From Micromonospora haikouensis (GTDB lineage: Bacteria > Actinomycetota > Actinomycetes > Mycobacteriales > Micromonosporaceae), in contig NZ_FMCW01000026.1 of assembly GCF_900091595.1 (NCBI RefSeq), positions 62,001 to 126,000 on the forward strand: 64,000 nucleotides of DNA, in the 5' to 3' direction. Shown here in pieces: positions 55,474 through 64,000 of this stretch. The position numbers and the translations under genes were made by a program. Positions within the stretch are counted from its first letter, which is position 1. Every line of letters starts with the position of its first letter. The notes beneath the pieces are model-generated. The model was not told the origin of the DNA. It worked only from the letters and a program-made list of their open reading frames with translations, and searched no databases.

Positions 55474-57105
55474 TCAGGCGGTGGGGAGGCCCACGACCTC
55501 GACATCGACGCCCTCGTTGCGCAGCGACTTCATGGCCCGGTAGAGCGCCACCTGGGCGAAGGTGAACAGCGAGTCCACGGTCAACGCCGCACCGCTGCCC
55601 AGCGAGATGGCGTACACCACCTTGCGGGGGCGGAAGTCGGAGCCGATCCGGCGCCTGCGTCCCGACCCCCGCGCCATCCGGGCCAGGGCGGCGCGGGCGT
55701 TGCCGTCGTGGCGCAGCGCGTCGGCCGCGACCGTTCCCTGGGCGAAGAGGTGGCTGAGCGGGGAGCTGCGCCCGGCGCGCTTGACGTGGATCAGCTCGTC
55801 GTCCGGGCCGAGCAGGTCACACGCCTCGATGCCCCGGGGGTGCTGCGCGGTGCGCAGCAGTCGCTTGTCGAGCAGCACCAGGCCGCGTTCCCTGGCCGCC
55901 CGCTCGTTGTACTGCTCCTCGTTCTCGTCGTCCCGCCACGCCGGCAGGGCGACGCTGGCCGGCCGGGCCAGGATCTGGGCGATCTCGTCGCGCAGGAACT
56001 CGCGGTGCCGGTGGCCGATCTCGTACCAACGGTCCTCGTGCAGCAGCAGCTGATCGGTGCCGTGCGCGAGCTGCGCGGTGACCCAACGGGCGGCGGGCCG
56101 CGAGTCCAGCTCCTCGGTGCCGGCCGCGTCGCCGCAGAGGGTGATGCGGCCGGCGCGCAGGCTGGTCCACCGCTCGCCGGCGGGCACGCCGCGGGTGTGC
56201 GCGAGCACCGAGGCCAGGTCGAGCTCCGTCGGCAGCGTCGGCCGCCGTCCCGACTTCGGCACCCTGATCCGGTACGCCCGGACCCGCTCGACCTCGTCGA
56301 GCAGCTCGCCGGGGACGGCCAGCCCCACGTCGGGCGGATCGGGCAGGCCCAGCCTCGCGTCCAGCTCGGCGATCAGCGCCGGGAGCCGTGGGTCGCCGGC
56401 CGGTACGGGCCGGATCTGGGTGATGAACTCCAGGTCGGGCGCGGGCGACTCGAGCCGGCACACCCGGTCGATCTCCCGCAGGTCGGCGAGCAGCCCTTCC
56501 GGTTCGACGCTGAGTTCGACGTGCAGGGCGTCGCCACCCGAGACCCGGGTGGCCCTGCCGGTGCGCCGGCACACCGTCAGCGCCGGGTTGTTCGTGCGGC
56601 CGGTCACCTGGCCGACGATCTCGCCGGTGCGGTCGATGCCGTACATCCGGATGTGCTGGCCGCCGGGGACCAGGCTGCGGTCGACCCGGCCGCCGGTGCC
56701 CATGAACCGGCGGCGGACCTGCCGGATGTCGTCGGGCAGCAGTGCCCGGACGGCGAACGCGATGCCGAAGCCCGGGTCGATGGCGTCGCGCTCGACCATG
56801 AACCGGCCGAGCGTGCCGTAGGCCAGCGCGTACGCCCGGTCGTCGACCGCCACGAGCAGCGCGCCGCCGCCGCTGCGGTGGCCGAGGGCGACCTCTGCGC
56901 CGGTGAGGCCGGCGAGCACGTCGCACCACTCCGCCCTCTCCCGGTCGACGGTGCCGTTGACCAGCAGCGCGGGCGTGCCGGCGACGTCCCGCCGCAGGAG
57001 GCGGAACCCGCTGTCGCGCAGGTACGGCTGGTTCAGCGCGCTGGTCAGTCCGTCGAGGGTTGGCGGCACGATCAGCCGGTAGAGGGTGGTCGGGTAGGTG
57101 CCCAT
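55474..57105 (-). CDS. TIGR04141/DUF6119-family protein (sporadically distributed, defence-associated)
   Basis: The 543-residue product starts MGTYPTTLYRLIVPPTLDGL with GAGGAG seven bases upstream; an ATG 13 codons earlier is less likely. Family-typical regions include an N-terminal block with GRFMVERDAIDPGFGIAFAV, the RRRFMGTGGRVDRSLVPGG segment, a central DALHVELSVEPEGLLADLREI, and the C-terminal LLDKRLLRTAQHPRGIEACDLLGPDDELIHVKRAGRSSPLSHLFAQGTVAADAL. These proteins occur sporadically in genomic islands and near phage-defence systems; a nuclease- or effector-like role has been suggested but is not certain. It is divergent from the methylase gene and followed by the 37-residue ORF. Confidence 0.85.
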   Translation of the reverse strand: MGTYPTTLYRLIVPPTLDGLTSALNQPYLRDSGFRLLRRDVAGTPALLVNGTVDRERAEWCDVLAGLTGAEVALGHRSGGGALLVAVDDRAYALAYGTLGRFMVERDAIDPGFGIAFAVRALLPDDIRQVRRRFMGTGGRVDRSLVPGGQHIRMYGIDRTGEIVGQVTGRTNNPALTVCRRTGRATRVSGGDALHVELSVEPEGLLADLREIDRVCRLESPAPDLEFITQIRPVPAGDPRLPALIAELDARLGLPDPPDVGLAVPGELLDEVERVRAYRIRVPKSGRRPTLPTELDLASVLAHTRGVPAGERWTSLRAGRITLCGDAAGTEELDSRPAARWVTAQLAHGTDQLLLHEDRWYEIGHRHREFLRDEIAQILARPASVALPAWRDDENEEQYNERAARERGLVLLDKRLLRTAQHPRGIEACDLLGPDDELIHVKRAGRSSPLSHLFAQGTVAADALRHDGNARAALARMARGSGRRRRIGSDFRPRKVVYAISLGSGAALTVDSLFTFAQVALYRAMKSLRNEGVDVEVVGLPTA

Positions 57106-57143
57106 GGCAGTCTCCTCACGTCGAGATCGCGTCAATGGAAGCA

Positions 57144-57171
57144 TTGTCTGTGAACTGTGTCAACGCAGAAT
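57144..57171. promoter_or_regulatory. Divergent promoter candidates between TIGR04141 and methylase genes
   Basis: On the plus strand TTGTCT (57144-57149) is followed after 16 bases by CAGAAT (57166-57171), 32 bases before the methylase start. On the minus strand a consensus-like TTGACA (57163-57158) points toward the TIGR04141 gene. This 98-base gap is clearly AT-richer than its neighbours. The assignment is tentative. Confidence 0.35.
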
Positions 57172-57203
57172 CCGCCCCTTGACGGCCGTGCGAAACTGTC
57201 GAG

Positions 57204-59078
57204 GTGCAGGAGAACCCGACCATCACGGCGGCGGAGATCGCCCGGCTCGCCGGGGTCGGCCGGGCCGCCGTCAGCAACTGGCGCAAGCGCCATCCCGACT
57301 TCCCCGCCCCGGTCGGCGGCACCGCCGCCAGCCCCGAGTTCGACCTGCCCCAGGTCGAGCGGTGGCTCCGCGAGCAGGGCAAACTCCCCGAGGCGACGCC
57401 CGCCGAACGCATCTGGCGACACCTCGCCCAGAGCTCGTCCGCCACCGCCACCACTGCCGCCGCGCTCACCGCACTCGGCGAAGCCCTGCTGGCCCGCAAG
57501 CGCGACACCCGACCCGCCGCCACCCGCCGCAACCAGGCCCAGTCCGGCCAGGTCCCGCCCGACGTGGCCGCCGATCTCGACGCCCTCGCCGACCAGCTCG
57601 GCCCCGAGGCCGCGTTCGACCAGTTGTGGCAGCGGTTCACGGCGTCCCCGCCCGTGCGGGCGCACGCCACCCCCGACGACCTCGCCGACCTGATGGCCGC
57701 GCTCGCCGACGTGCGGGGCGGCAGCGTCCTCGACCCGGCGGCCGGCACCGGCGCCACCCTCCTCGCCGCCGCCCGCGCCGGCTGCGCCGAGGCGCATGGG
57801 CAGGAGATCGCCGACGAGGTCGCCCGGCTCGTCGGCCTCCGCCTCGCCCTGGGTGACGTCCCCGGCGAGGTGCGCCCCGGCGACTCCCTGCGCGCCGACG
57901 CCTACCCCGGCGAGACCTTCGACGCGGTCCTGTGCCACCCGCCCTTCGGCGCCACCCGGTGGGGCGACGAGGAGCTGGGCCACGATCCGCGCTGGATCGT
58001 CGGCACCACCCCCCGCACCGAGCCCGAGCTGGCCTGGGCGCAGCACGCCCTCGCCCACCTGCGCGTCGGCGGGCATGCCGTCCTGCTGATGCCACCCGCC
58101 GTCGCCGGCCGCCGCGCCGGCCGCCGCATCCGCGTCGAGCTGCTGCGCCGTGGCCACCTGCGCGCCGTCGTCGCGCTCCCCGCCGGCGCGGCCGCCCCGC
58201 ACGGCGTACCCCTGCACCTGTGGGTGTTGCGGCGGGCCGCCGCCGACGCGCCGCCACCGGCGCGGGCGCTGCTCGTCGACGCCGCGAGCTGCGCGCCGGG
58301 CGAGCTGTCCGCGCGGGTCCTGGCCGCCTGGCGGGCCTTCGCCGTCGCCGGCGACGCCGAGGTCGAACAGGCCGGCTTCGCCCGCGCGGTCCCGGTCGTC
58401 GAGCTGCTCGACGAGGAGGTCGACCTCACCCCCGCTCGCCGCCAACCCGCCGTCGAGGTCGAGGCCACGGGCGAGCAACTGGTACGCACGAGCGCGCGCC
58501 TCGCCGCCCTCGTCGGCGACCTGCCGGCGCTGATGCCCCGGGTCACGACCGCGCCCGAAGGCCCACCGGAGCCCACCCTCACCGTCGGGGAGCTGGCCCG
58601 CACCGGGGCGCTCGAACTCATCGGGCCTTTGCGGGCCACCGGAGCGCAGGAGATCCCGCTCGCCCCCGGCGACGTGGTGGTGCCGATGATCGCCCGACAG
58701 CTCACGCCCCGGGTCGTCACCGAAGGCGGGGAGCTGCTCGCCCGCCACCACCACCTGCTGCGCCCCAATCCGGCCGCGCTCGACCCGTGGTTCCTCGCCG
58801 GTCAGCTGCGCACCTCCGCCAACGAGCGGCAGGTCTCCAGCCTGTCGGGGACGCTGCGCTTCGACGTGCGGCGGGCGCAGGTGCGGCGGCTGCCGTTGGC
58901 GGAACAACGGACGCTGGGGGAGGTGTTCCGGCGGCTCGACGCGTTCGAGTCGACAATCCGACAGGCCGCCGAGCTGGGGGCGGAGCTGGTGAAACTGGCC
59001 GCCGACGGCCTGGCCAGCGGCGGCCTGCGCCCGGACGACGACCCACCGCGGCCGCGCAGGCCCCGCAGGAGCCGGTAG
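57204..59078 (+). CDS. N-6 DNA methylase-like protein with N-terminal HTH
   Basis: The 624-residue product starts at a GTG. Residues 1-55 form a helix-turn-helix (ITAAEIARLAGVGRAAVSNW). About 130-400 is an HsdM-like methylase core with SAM motif I GGSVLDPAAGTGATLLAAA and RTEPELAWAQHALAHLRVGGHAVLLMPP. About 440-600 resembles a type I specificity/coiled-coil region. Motif IV, normally (N/D)PP(F/Y), reads CHPPFG: the catalytic Asn is His because the codon is CAC. Activity may therefore be changed or lost. The gene leads the plus-strand island and is followed by a kinase and helicase, consistent with a defence role. Confidence 0.85.
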   Translation: MQENPTITAAEIARLAGVGRAAVSNWRKRHPDFPAPVGGTAASPEFDLPQVERWLREQGKLPEATPAERIWRHLAQSSSATATTAAALTALGEALLARKRDTRPAATRRNQAQSGQVPPDVAADLDALADQLGPEAAFDQLWQRFTASPPVRAHATPDDLADLMAALADVRGGSVLDPAAGTGATLLAAARAGCAEAHGQEIADEVARLVGLRLALGDVPGEVRPGDSLRADAYPGETFDAVLCHPPFGATRWGDEELGHDPRWIVGTTPRTEPELAWAQHALAHLRVGGHAVLLMPPAVAGRRAGRRIRVELLRRGHLRAVVALPAGAAAPHGVPLHLWVLRRAAADAPPPARALLVDAASCAPGELSARVLAAWRAFAVAGDAEVEQAGFARAVPVVELLDEEVDLTPARRQPAVEVEATGEQLVRTSARLAALVGDLPALMPRVTTAPEGPPEPTLTVGELARTGALELIGPLRATGAQEIPLAPGDVVVPMIARQLTPRVVTEGGELLARHHHLLRPNPAALDPWFLAGQLRTSANERQVSSLSGTLRFDVRRAQVRRLPLAEQRTLGEVFRRLDAFESTIRQAAELGAELVKLAADGLASGGLRPDDDPPRPRRPRRSR

Positions 59079-59175
59079 CCGTTCGCACCGACCACGATGT
59101 ACGGTCATGCGTCCGTCGGACGTGGACGGACACGACGCCATCGGCACGGGGTGGGCGTCATCGTGGGGGAGACGA

Positions 59176-60240
59176 ATGACGCTGGGCACGATCGGCGGCT
59201 ACGAACTGGTCAGGCCCCTCGGCTCCGGCGGCATGGGTGAGGTCTTCTTCGCGGTGTCGTCCACAGCGGACCGGGTCGCCCTGAAGGTGATCAGGCAGCA
59301 CCTGATCGCGGAGCCGACCGTTCGGGAGCGGTTCGCCGCCGAGGTCGAGAGCCTCAAGCTGGTCTACGGCTCCCGCATCGCCCGCATCGAGGATGCCGAC
59401 CCCTACGCCGACCCCGCCTGGCTCGCCGTCGAGTACGTCGCCGGCGCCACCCTGCGTCAGCATGTGGACGCGCGCGGGCCGCTGCCGATTTCCCTGGCCG
59501 CCATGGCCGGAGCGATGCTGGCCGACGGGCTGGCCAAGGTGCACCAGGCCCGCCTGCTGCACCGCGACCTCAAGCCGCAGAACATCATCCTCGGGCCGGA
59601 CGGCCCGAAGCTCATCGACTTCGGGCTGGCGCTGCTCATCGACCGCAGCGACTACCTGACCGAGCCCGGCGCCCTGGTCGGCACCCCCGCCTACATGTCA
59701 CCCGAGCAGGTCCGGGGCGAGCGGAAGCTGACCGTCGCGGTCGACATCTACGGCCTGGCGGCGACCCTGGTCTTCGCCCTCACCGGCCACGGGCTCTATC
59801 CGCCGACCAACTCGTGGAACCTGCTGCTGCGCATCAGCGAGCCGGGCGACCTGCCGGACCTGTCCGGCGTGCCGCCCGAGCTGGTGCAGCTGCTCGGGGC
59901 AATGCTCGCCTTCGACCCCACCGCCCGGCCCCGGCTCGACGCCGTGCGGGCCCGCCTGCTCGCGGTGGCCACGGCGAGCAGCGGTCGGTCCGTGCCCGAC
60001 CTGCGGCAGGAGGTCGCGGCCCTCACCTTCGACCCGGCGGCGGAGCTGCTGGTCCCGGTGGAGCTGGAGGACCCCCGCCGCGACCCCGAGGACACCGCCC
60101 CCGCCTCCGGGGACGAGACCCCGGGCCCCGAGCCGGCCGGCGGGCGGGCCGCTCCCGAACCGTCCGCCCCGCCCCCTGTCGACGTGGGCTGGCTGGTCAA
60201 CAAGATCCGCCGACAGTACGCCCGCCGCGCCACCCTGTAG
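59176..60240 (+). CDS. Soluble serine/threonine protein kinase
   Basis: The 354-residue product starts at an ATG with GGGGGAG upstream; an ATG at 59107 would add 23 non-conserved residues. The kinase domain (about 8-265) is complete: Gly-rich loop LGSGGMGEVF, VALKVIRQHL (Lys), catalytic HRDLKPQN, metal-binding IDFGLAL, and activation segment GTPAYMSPEQVRGE. The C-terminal tail (about 280-330) is Pro/Glu-rich and ends GWLVNKIRRQYARRATL. There is no membrane helix or PASTA domain, unlike housekeeping PknB. Position between a methylase and a DrmD-like helicase (13 bases upstream of it) suggests a signalling role in the defence locus, comparable to PglW-type kinases in Pgl/BREX. Confidence 0.88.
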   Translation: MTLGTIGGYELVRPLGSGGMGEVFFAVSSTADRVALKVIRQHLIAEPTVRERFAAEVESLKLVYGSRIARIEDADPYADPAWLAVEYVAGATLRQHVDARGPLPISLAAMAGAMLADGLAKVHQARLLHRDLKPQNIILGPDGPKLIDFGLALLIDRSDYLTEPGALVGTPAYMSPEQVRGERKLTVAVDIYGLAATLVFALTGHGLYPPTNSWNLLLRISEPGDLPDLSGVPPELVQLLGAMLAFDPTARPRLDAVRARLLAVATASSGRSVPDLRQEVAALTFDPAAELLVPVELEDPRRDPEDTAPASGDETPGPEPAGGRAAPEPSAPPPVDVGWLVNKIRRQYARRATL

Positions 60241-60253
60241 GAAGGCACCACCG

Positions 60254-63076
60254 ATGACCACGACCCAGGACGCGACGTTCGCCCCGGGCTCCCGCATCGT
60301 CGTCCGGGACGAGGAGTGGCTGGTCCGCAGCGTCAAGACCGGCACCGCCGACGGCACCATGATCAAAGCCGTCGGTGTCTCCGAGTTCGTCCAGGACGCC
60401 GAGGCCACCTTCTTCACAGCCCTGGAGACGATCACGCCGCTGGTGCCCGAGGAGACCGAACTCGTCCAGGACACATCCTCCCGCTTCCGGCGCAGCCGGC
60501 TCTTCCTGGAGGCCGTGCTGCGGCGCACCCCGCTGCCCCGCACCGAGCGGGGCCTGGCCCTGGCCGACCGGTTCCTGCTCGACCCCTTGACCTACCAGCT
60601 GCGCCCCGTCGAGCTGGCCCTGTCGGGCCTGCGCCCGCGCATCCTGCTCGCCGACGTGGTCGGCCTGGGCAAGACCCTGGAGATCGGGCTCATCCTCGCG
60701 GAGCTGATCCGCCGTGGCCGGGGCGACCGCATCCTCGTCGTCTCCCCCCAGCAGGTGCTGGAGCAGTTCCAGCGGGAGCTGTGGACCCGCTTCGCCATCC
60801 CGCTGGTGCGGCTCGACTCGACCGGCATCCAGCGCATCCAGCAGGAGATCCCCGCCGGCCGCAACCCGTTCACCCACTTCAAGCGGGCCATCATCTCCGT
60901 CGACACCCTCAAGGACGCCGGCCAGTTCGGCCACCACCTGGAGGCCACCGTCTGGGACGCCGTCGTCATCGACGAGTCGCACAACCTCATCAACAAGGGC
61001 ACCCAGCGCAACGAGCTGGCCCGCCGGCTCGCCGCGAAGACCGACGCGCTGCTGCTGGCCAGCGCCACCCCGCACAACGGCAACAAGGAGTCCTTCGCGC
61101 AGCTCGTCTCGCTGCTCGACCCGGCGGCCATCGCCAACGAGAAGACCTACCAGGCCAGCGACATCGCCCACCTCTACCTGCGCCGCACGAAGATCAGCCC
61201 GGAAGTACGCGACCAGATCGGCGACCGCTGGGCCGACCGGGGCCCCTCCCAGGCGGTGCCCTGCCCGGCCGGCGAACGCGAAGAGGAGATCTTCGCCGAG
61301 CTGACCGACGTGTGGCTGGCCGGCAAGTGGTCCGACGAGGCGATCACCGGCCAGCACCGGCTCTTCCCGTACACCCTGTTGAAGTCCTTTCTCTCCTCCC
61401 ACCGCGCGTTGCACGAGACGGTGACCAACCGGCGCCGGAAGGCCACCGGCACGGAGGCGGCGGCGCTGGACCGGCTCGCGGAGCTGACGGCCGCGATGAC
61501 CGACGGCGACTCCAGCAAGCTGCGCAGGCTGGTCGAGGTGCTGCGCGGCATCGGCGTCGGCCGGGGCAGCGACACCCGGGCCGTGGTCTTCTCCGAGCGG
61601 GTGCCCACGATCAAGTGGCTCGCCGAGGTCGTCCCCGGCCTGCTCGGGCTGCGGCCGAGCGCCGTGCGGGTGCTGCACGGCGGCGTGGCCGACGCCGACG
61701 AGCAGCGCATCCTCCAGGAGTTCGAGCTGGCCGGCAGCGAGGTGCGGCTGCTGTTCACCGGCGACGTGGCCTCCGAGGGCGTCAACCTGCACCAGCAGTG
61801 CCACCACCTGATCCACTACGACGTGCCGTGGAGCCTCATCCGCATCGAGCAGAGAAACGGGCGCATCGACCGGTACGGCCAGAAGCACCAGCCGCAGTTC
61901 CGCGCCCTCATCCTCACCTCCGCCCGCGACGACGCGAAGGACGACCGCACCGTCGCGCAGAAGCTCCTCGACCGGGAGGAGACCGCGCACCGCAGCCTCG
62001 GCAGCGTCGAGGCGGCGACGGGCCTCTACGACGCCAGGGCCGAGGAGGACCGGCTCGTGCGGGACCTGCTCGCCGGCCGGTCGGTGGAGGAGTCCTATGC
62101 CGCCGCCCACGCCGAGGTCGACGTGATGGCCGACCTCTTCGGCGACGTCGGCACCGCGCCGGTGGCCGCCGACGTGCCGCGCGCCCGGGTGCCGAAGCTC
62201 TTCGACTCCACCCGCGAGTTCGTCGACGCCGCGCTGCACGAGATCTACGACGACCGGCCCGAGGACCACATCGACCTGCGCCGCGAGGATGGCCTGCTGA
62301 CCTTCCTCGCCCCCGACGACCTGGTGCACCGGCTCACCGACCTGCCCCGCTCCTATCTGCGCGCCCACCGCGAGGGCGAACACCTGCGGCTCAAGGTCAC
62401 CTTCGACCGCCCGCTCGCCCAGCGCAAGCTCGACCAGGCCCGGCAGAGTCGGACGCCGATGTGGCCGGAGATTGCCTTCCTCAGCGACGTGCACCCGATG
62501 GTCGACTGGCTGGTCGACAAGGTGCTGATCCGGCTGGGCCGCCAGCAGGCCCCCGTCCTCACCGCCGACGTGACCGCGCCGACCTTCCTCGTCCAGGGCG
62601 TCTACGCCAACCGCCTCGGCCAACCCACCGTCGTGCAGTGGATGGCCGTCTCCGGCCTGCCCGCCCAGCCGACGATCCGCCCCATGGACGAGGTGCTGCG
62701 CGCCGCCCGGGTCGGCCCCGACCTGGTCAACCGCGCCGAGCCGATCGCGACCGACTCGCTGCGGGCCCTGCTCCCGCAGGCCGTGGCCGCCGCCCGGGAG
62801 CACCTGGCGGGCAAGCGCGCCGAGTGGGACGCGGCCAACGCCGAGCCGCTGCGCCGCCACCGCGCGAAGCTCGCCACGTTCCAGCAGGCCAGCCTCTTCG
62901 ACGACCTGCCCGGCGCGCACCGCGAGAGGCGTCGCCAGCGGGTCGACGCCACCGTCGCCGAGCAGCGCGACCTGCTTGACCGGCTGGAAACCGCCGGCGA
63001 TCCGCTGCTGCGCGTCCTCGCCGTCCTCGCCCCGTCCCCGGAGCACCCCGCCCCGTCCCCGGAGAACGCCGCATGA
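60254..63076 (+). CDS. drmD: DISARM DrmD-like SNF2 helicase
   Basis: The 940-residue protein has a two-lobed SNF2/RapA-type helicase: Walker A variant LADVVGLGKTLEIGLIL, motif Ia VVSPQQVLEQFQREL, DExH-type motif II VVIDESHNLI, motif III LLASATPHNGNKE. Lobe 2 has VVFSERVPTIKWLAE, FTGDVASEGVNL and motif VI RIEQRNGRIDRYGQ. C-terminal regions (about 560-940) are helical, with SLFDDLPGAH near 880. Its order directly before an Eco57I-like methylase (ATGA overlap) matches drmD-drmMI of class 1 DISARM, an anti-phage system. drmA, drmB and drmC would be expected beyond the window. The DISARM assignment is inference from architecture and order. Confidence 0.82.
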   Translation: MTTTQDATFAPGSRIVVRDEEWLVRSVKTGTADGTMIKAVGVSEFVQDAEATFFTALETITPLVPEETELVQDTSSRFRRSRLFLEAVLRRTPLPRTERGLALADRFLLDPLTYQLRPVELALSGLRPRILLADVVGLGKTLEIGLILAELIRRGRGDRILVVSPQQVLEQFQRELWTRFAIPLVRLDSTGIQRIQQEIPAGRNPFTHFKRAIISVDTLKDAGQFGHHLEATVWDAVVIDESHNLINKGTQRNELARRLAAKTDALLLASATPHNGNKESFAQLVSLLDPAAIANEKTYQASDIAHLYLRRTKISPEVRDQIGDRWADRGPSQAVPCPAGEREEEIFAELTDVWLAGKWSDEAITGQHRLFPYTLLKSFLSSHRALHETVTNRRRKATGTEAAALDRLAELTAAMTDGDSSKLRRLVEVLRGIGVGRGSDTRAVVFSERVPTIKWLAEVVPGLLGLRPSAVRVLHGGVADADEQRILQEFELAGSEVRLLFTGDVASEGVNLHQQCHHLIHYDVPWSLIRIEQRNGRIDRYGQKHQPQFRALILTSARDDAKDDRTVAQKLLDREETAHRSLGSVEAATGLYDARAEEDRLVRDLLAGRSVEESYAAAHAEVDVMADLFGDVGTAPVAADVPRARVPKLFDSTREFVDAALHEIYDDRPEDHIDLRREDGLLTFLAPDDLVHRLTDLPRSYLRAHREGEHLRLKVTFDRPLAQRKLDQARQSRTPMWPEIAFLSDVHPMVDWLVDKVLIRLGRQQAPVLTADVTAPTFLVQGVYANRLGQPTVVQWMAVSGLPAQPTIRPMDEVLRAARVGPDLVNRAEPIATDSLRALLPQAVAAAREHLAGKRAEWDAANAEPLRRHRAKLATFQQASLFDDLPGAHRERRRQRVDATVAEQRDLLDRLETAGDPLLRVLAVLAPSPEHPAPSPENAA

Positions 63077-64000
63077 GCTTCGAATCGCTGACCAACCGTG
63101 GCGAGTACCTTTCCGCGCACTACCTGGCCGAGATCCTGCCCACCACCGTCAAGGGCGGCCTGGCCAAGCAGTGGGCCGAGCGGGAGAAGTCCGGGGAGTC
63201 CACCCCGCGCACCGGCCTGCGTGGCCTGCGCCGCGCCTACTTCGACGCGAAGACCGAGCTGGCCGACGACGAGTTCTTCGACCCGGAGCGCCTGCGCAAG
63301 CTGCACCAGCAGCTCCTGCTGGCCCTCGGCTTCGAGCCGCAGCCTCGGACCATCACCGTCGAGCGGGCCGGCCACGACCACGAGGTCCACGTCGCCCACG
63401 CCGAGCTGGACACCGCCCACGGCATCGTCGCCGTCGACTGCGGCTGGGCCGTCGACACCGAGGCCGCCCAGGACCCCGACGGCGCGGGCCGGCTGCTCGA
63501 CCCGGTCACCCTGCCCGGCAACGAGACCATCACCACGGGCGCGAAGCTCGCCTCCTGGCTGCTCGCCGCCGACAACCCCAAGCTGCGGTACGCGCTGGTG
63601 CTCAGCGGCGGCGTCGTCACCCTCGCCGACCGCACCGCCTGGGGCGAGGGCCGCTACCTGGCCGTCAGCCTCGACACCCTCTACGCCCGCAACGACGACC
63701 GGGAGTATGACGTCGTCGCCGCCCTGTTCGGCGCCGACTCGCTGCGCCCGCCCGCCGAGGGCGGCACCGAACCCCTCGCCGAGCTGGTCGCCGGCTCCCG
63801 GCAGCACGCCGTCGGCGTGTCCAGTGAGCTCCGCGAGGGCCTGAAGGTCTCCGTCGAGCTCATCGCCAACGAGGTCCTCGACCGCATCCGCCAGGCGGGC
63901 CACCAGCCGCAGGACGTCATGGACCTCGACGAGCTGGCCGGGGAGCTCAAGGAGGAGGCGCTGCGCTACCTCTACCGCATCCTGTTCCTGCTCTATGCCG
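63073..64000 (+). CDS. Eco57I-type methylase, DISARM DrmMI-like (5' part only)
   Basis: The visible 309 codons start MSFESLTNRGEYLSAHYLAE, overlapping the helicase stop, and run off the window with no stop. This is the N-terminal portion of a long protein: conserved TPRTGLRGLRRAYFDAKTEL, LLALGFEPQPRTITVERAG, WGEGRYLAVSLDTLYARND, and a helical ELKEEALRYLYRILFLLYA that precedes the methylase domain in Eco57I/PglX-like enzymes. The SAM-binding and NPPY motifs lie outside the window. Together with the helicase it suggests a DISARM class 1 locus; a type IIG-like restriction-modification enzyme is the alternative. Confidence 0.8.
   Translation, partial: MSFESLTNRGEYLSAHYLAEILPTTVKGGLAKQWAEREKSGESTPRTGLRGLRRAYFDAKTELADDEFFDPERLRKLHQQLLLALGFEPQPRTITVERAGHDHEVHVAHAELDTAHGIVAVDCGWAVDTEAAQDPDGAGRLLDPVTLPGNETITTGAKLASWLLAADNPKLRYALVLSGGVVTLADRTAWGEGRYLAVSLDTLYARNDDREYDVVAALFGADSLRPPAEGGTEPLAELVAGSRQHAVGVSSELREGLKVSVELIANEVLDRIRQAGHQPQDVMDLDELAGELKEEALRYLYRILFLLYA

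Noticed and set aside
1..64000. tRNA, rRNA, prophage, integrase or transposase genes
   Set aside because: None were recognised by eye on either strand. A tRNA or covariance-model scan could not be run and would be decisive.

Overview
The window looks like chromosomal DNA from a high-GC actinobacterium, most likely Micromonosporaceae and probably Micromonospora. Third codon positions are almost all G or C, GTG starts are common, 4-bp stop/start overlaps (GTGA, ATGA, TTGA) are frequent, and the gene families are typical of soil actinomycetes: CseB/C-like two-component systems, a DivIVA/FilP-like coiled coil, ROK and LacI sugar regulators, GH3/GH42/GH95 and CE2 enzymes. The assignment is inferred from content only. 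No rRNA, tRNA, CRISPR array, integrase or transposase gene was seen.

Layout. 1-3733: end of a DUF4956/carbohydrate-binding protein pair, then a thioredoxin-like/DUF4395 pair. 3841-4511: flavin reductase behind a short palindromic operator candidate. 5067-16653: a tightly coupled eight-gene operon encoding ATP-grasp ligase, DUF364-type putative metal-chelation protein, CysK-like PLP enzyme, dipeptide-epimerase-like enolase, MFS exporter, methyltransferase, Tat-lipoprotein substrate-binding protein, permease, and a fused permease/ATPase/ATPase. A Zur-like box lies upstream. I read this as a candidate small-molecule metallophore synthesis/export/import operon. 16694-20202: STAS antagonist plus small membrane protein, divergent from a CseB/C-like response regulator, kinase and GerMN lipoprotein. 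20376-23597: secreted ribosome-inactivating protein converging on an XRE/NB-ARC/TPR regulator.

23979-38906: carbohydrate use. A GH3-LacI-GH95 operon (minus strand) has two near-identical LacI-type palindromes upstream. A ROK repressor is divergent from a sugar ABC importer and GH42 beta-galactosidase, followed by a secreted CBM2-CE2 esterase. The importer and the esterase share a TTAGTTT-type dyad, which suggests one ROK regulon. 39031-44044: DUF2993 protein, MMPL transporter, and an OmpR-type regulator with its kinase, with related 11-bp-spaced direct repeats in front of the first gene and of the regulator. 44037-46509: kynureninase divergent from an AraC-family gene that carries an in-frame stop. 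46571-52593: a complete STM4011-STM4015 locus (two radical SAM proteins, a sulfatase-like hydrolase, an ATP-grasp-like protein, and two leucine-rich-repeat paralogues).

52777-54762: secreted M15-like protein and DivIVA-like coiled coil. 55318-64000: a probable defence island containing a 37-residue ORF with a strong ribosome binding site, a TIGR04141/DUF6119 protein, an HTH-N6 methylase with altered motif IV, a soluble Ser/Thr kinase, a DrmD-like SNF2 helicase, and the start of an Eco57I-like methylase. The last two match the beginning of a class 1 DISARM locus that would continue past the window.

Three copies of an approximately 130-bp intergenic element with terminal inverted repeats (core CTTTGCTCTGCACCCA) sit at 2286, 23807 and 55037, each in a gene-poor gap. 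A second hairpin type (ATCTTGG...CCAAGAT) occurs at 2101 and 4795.
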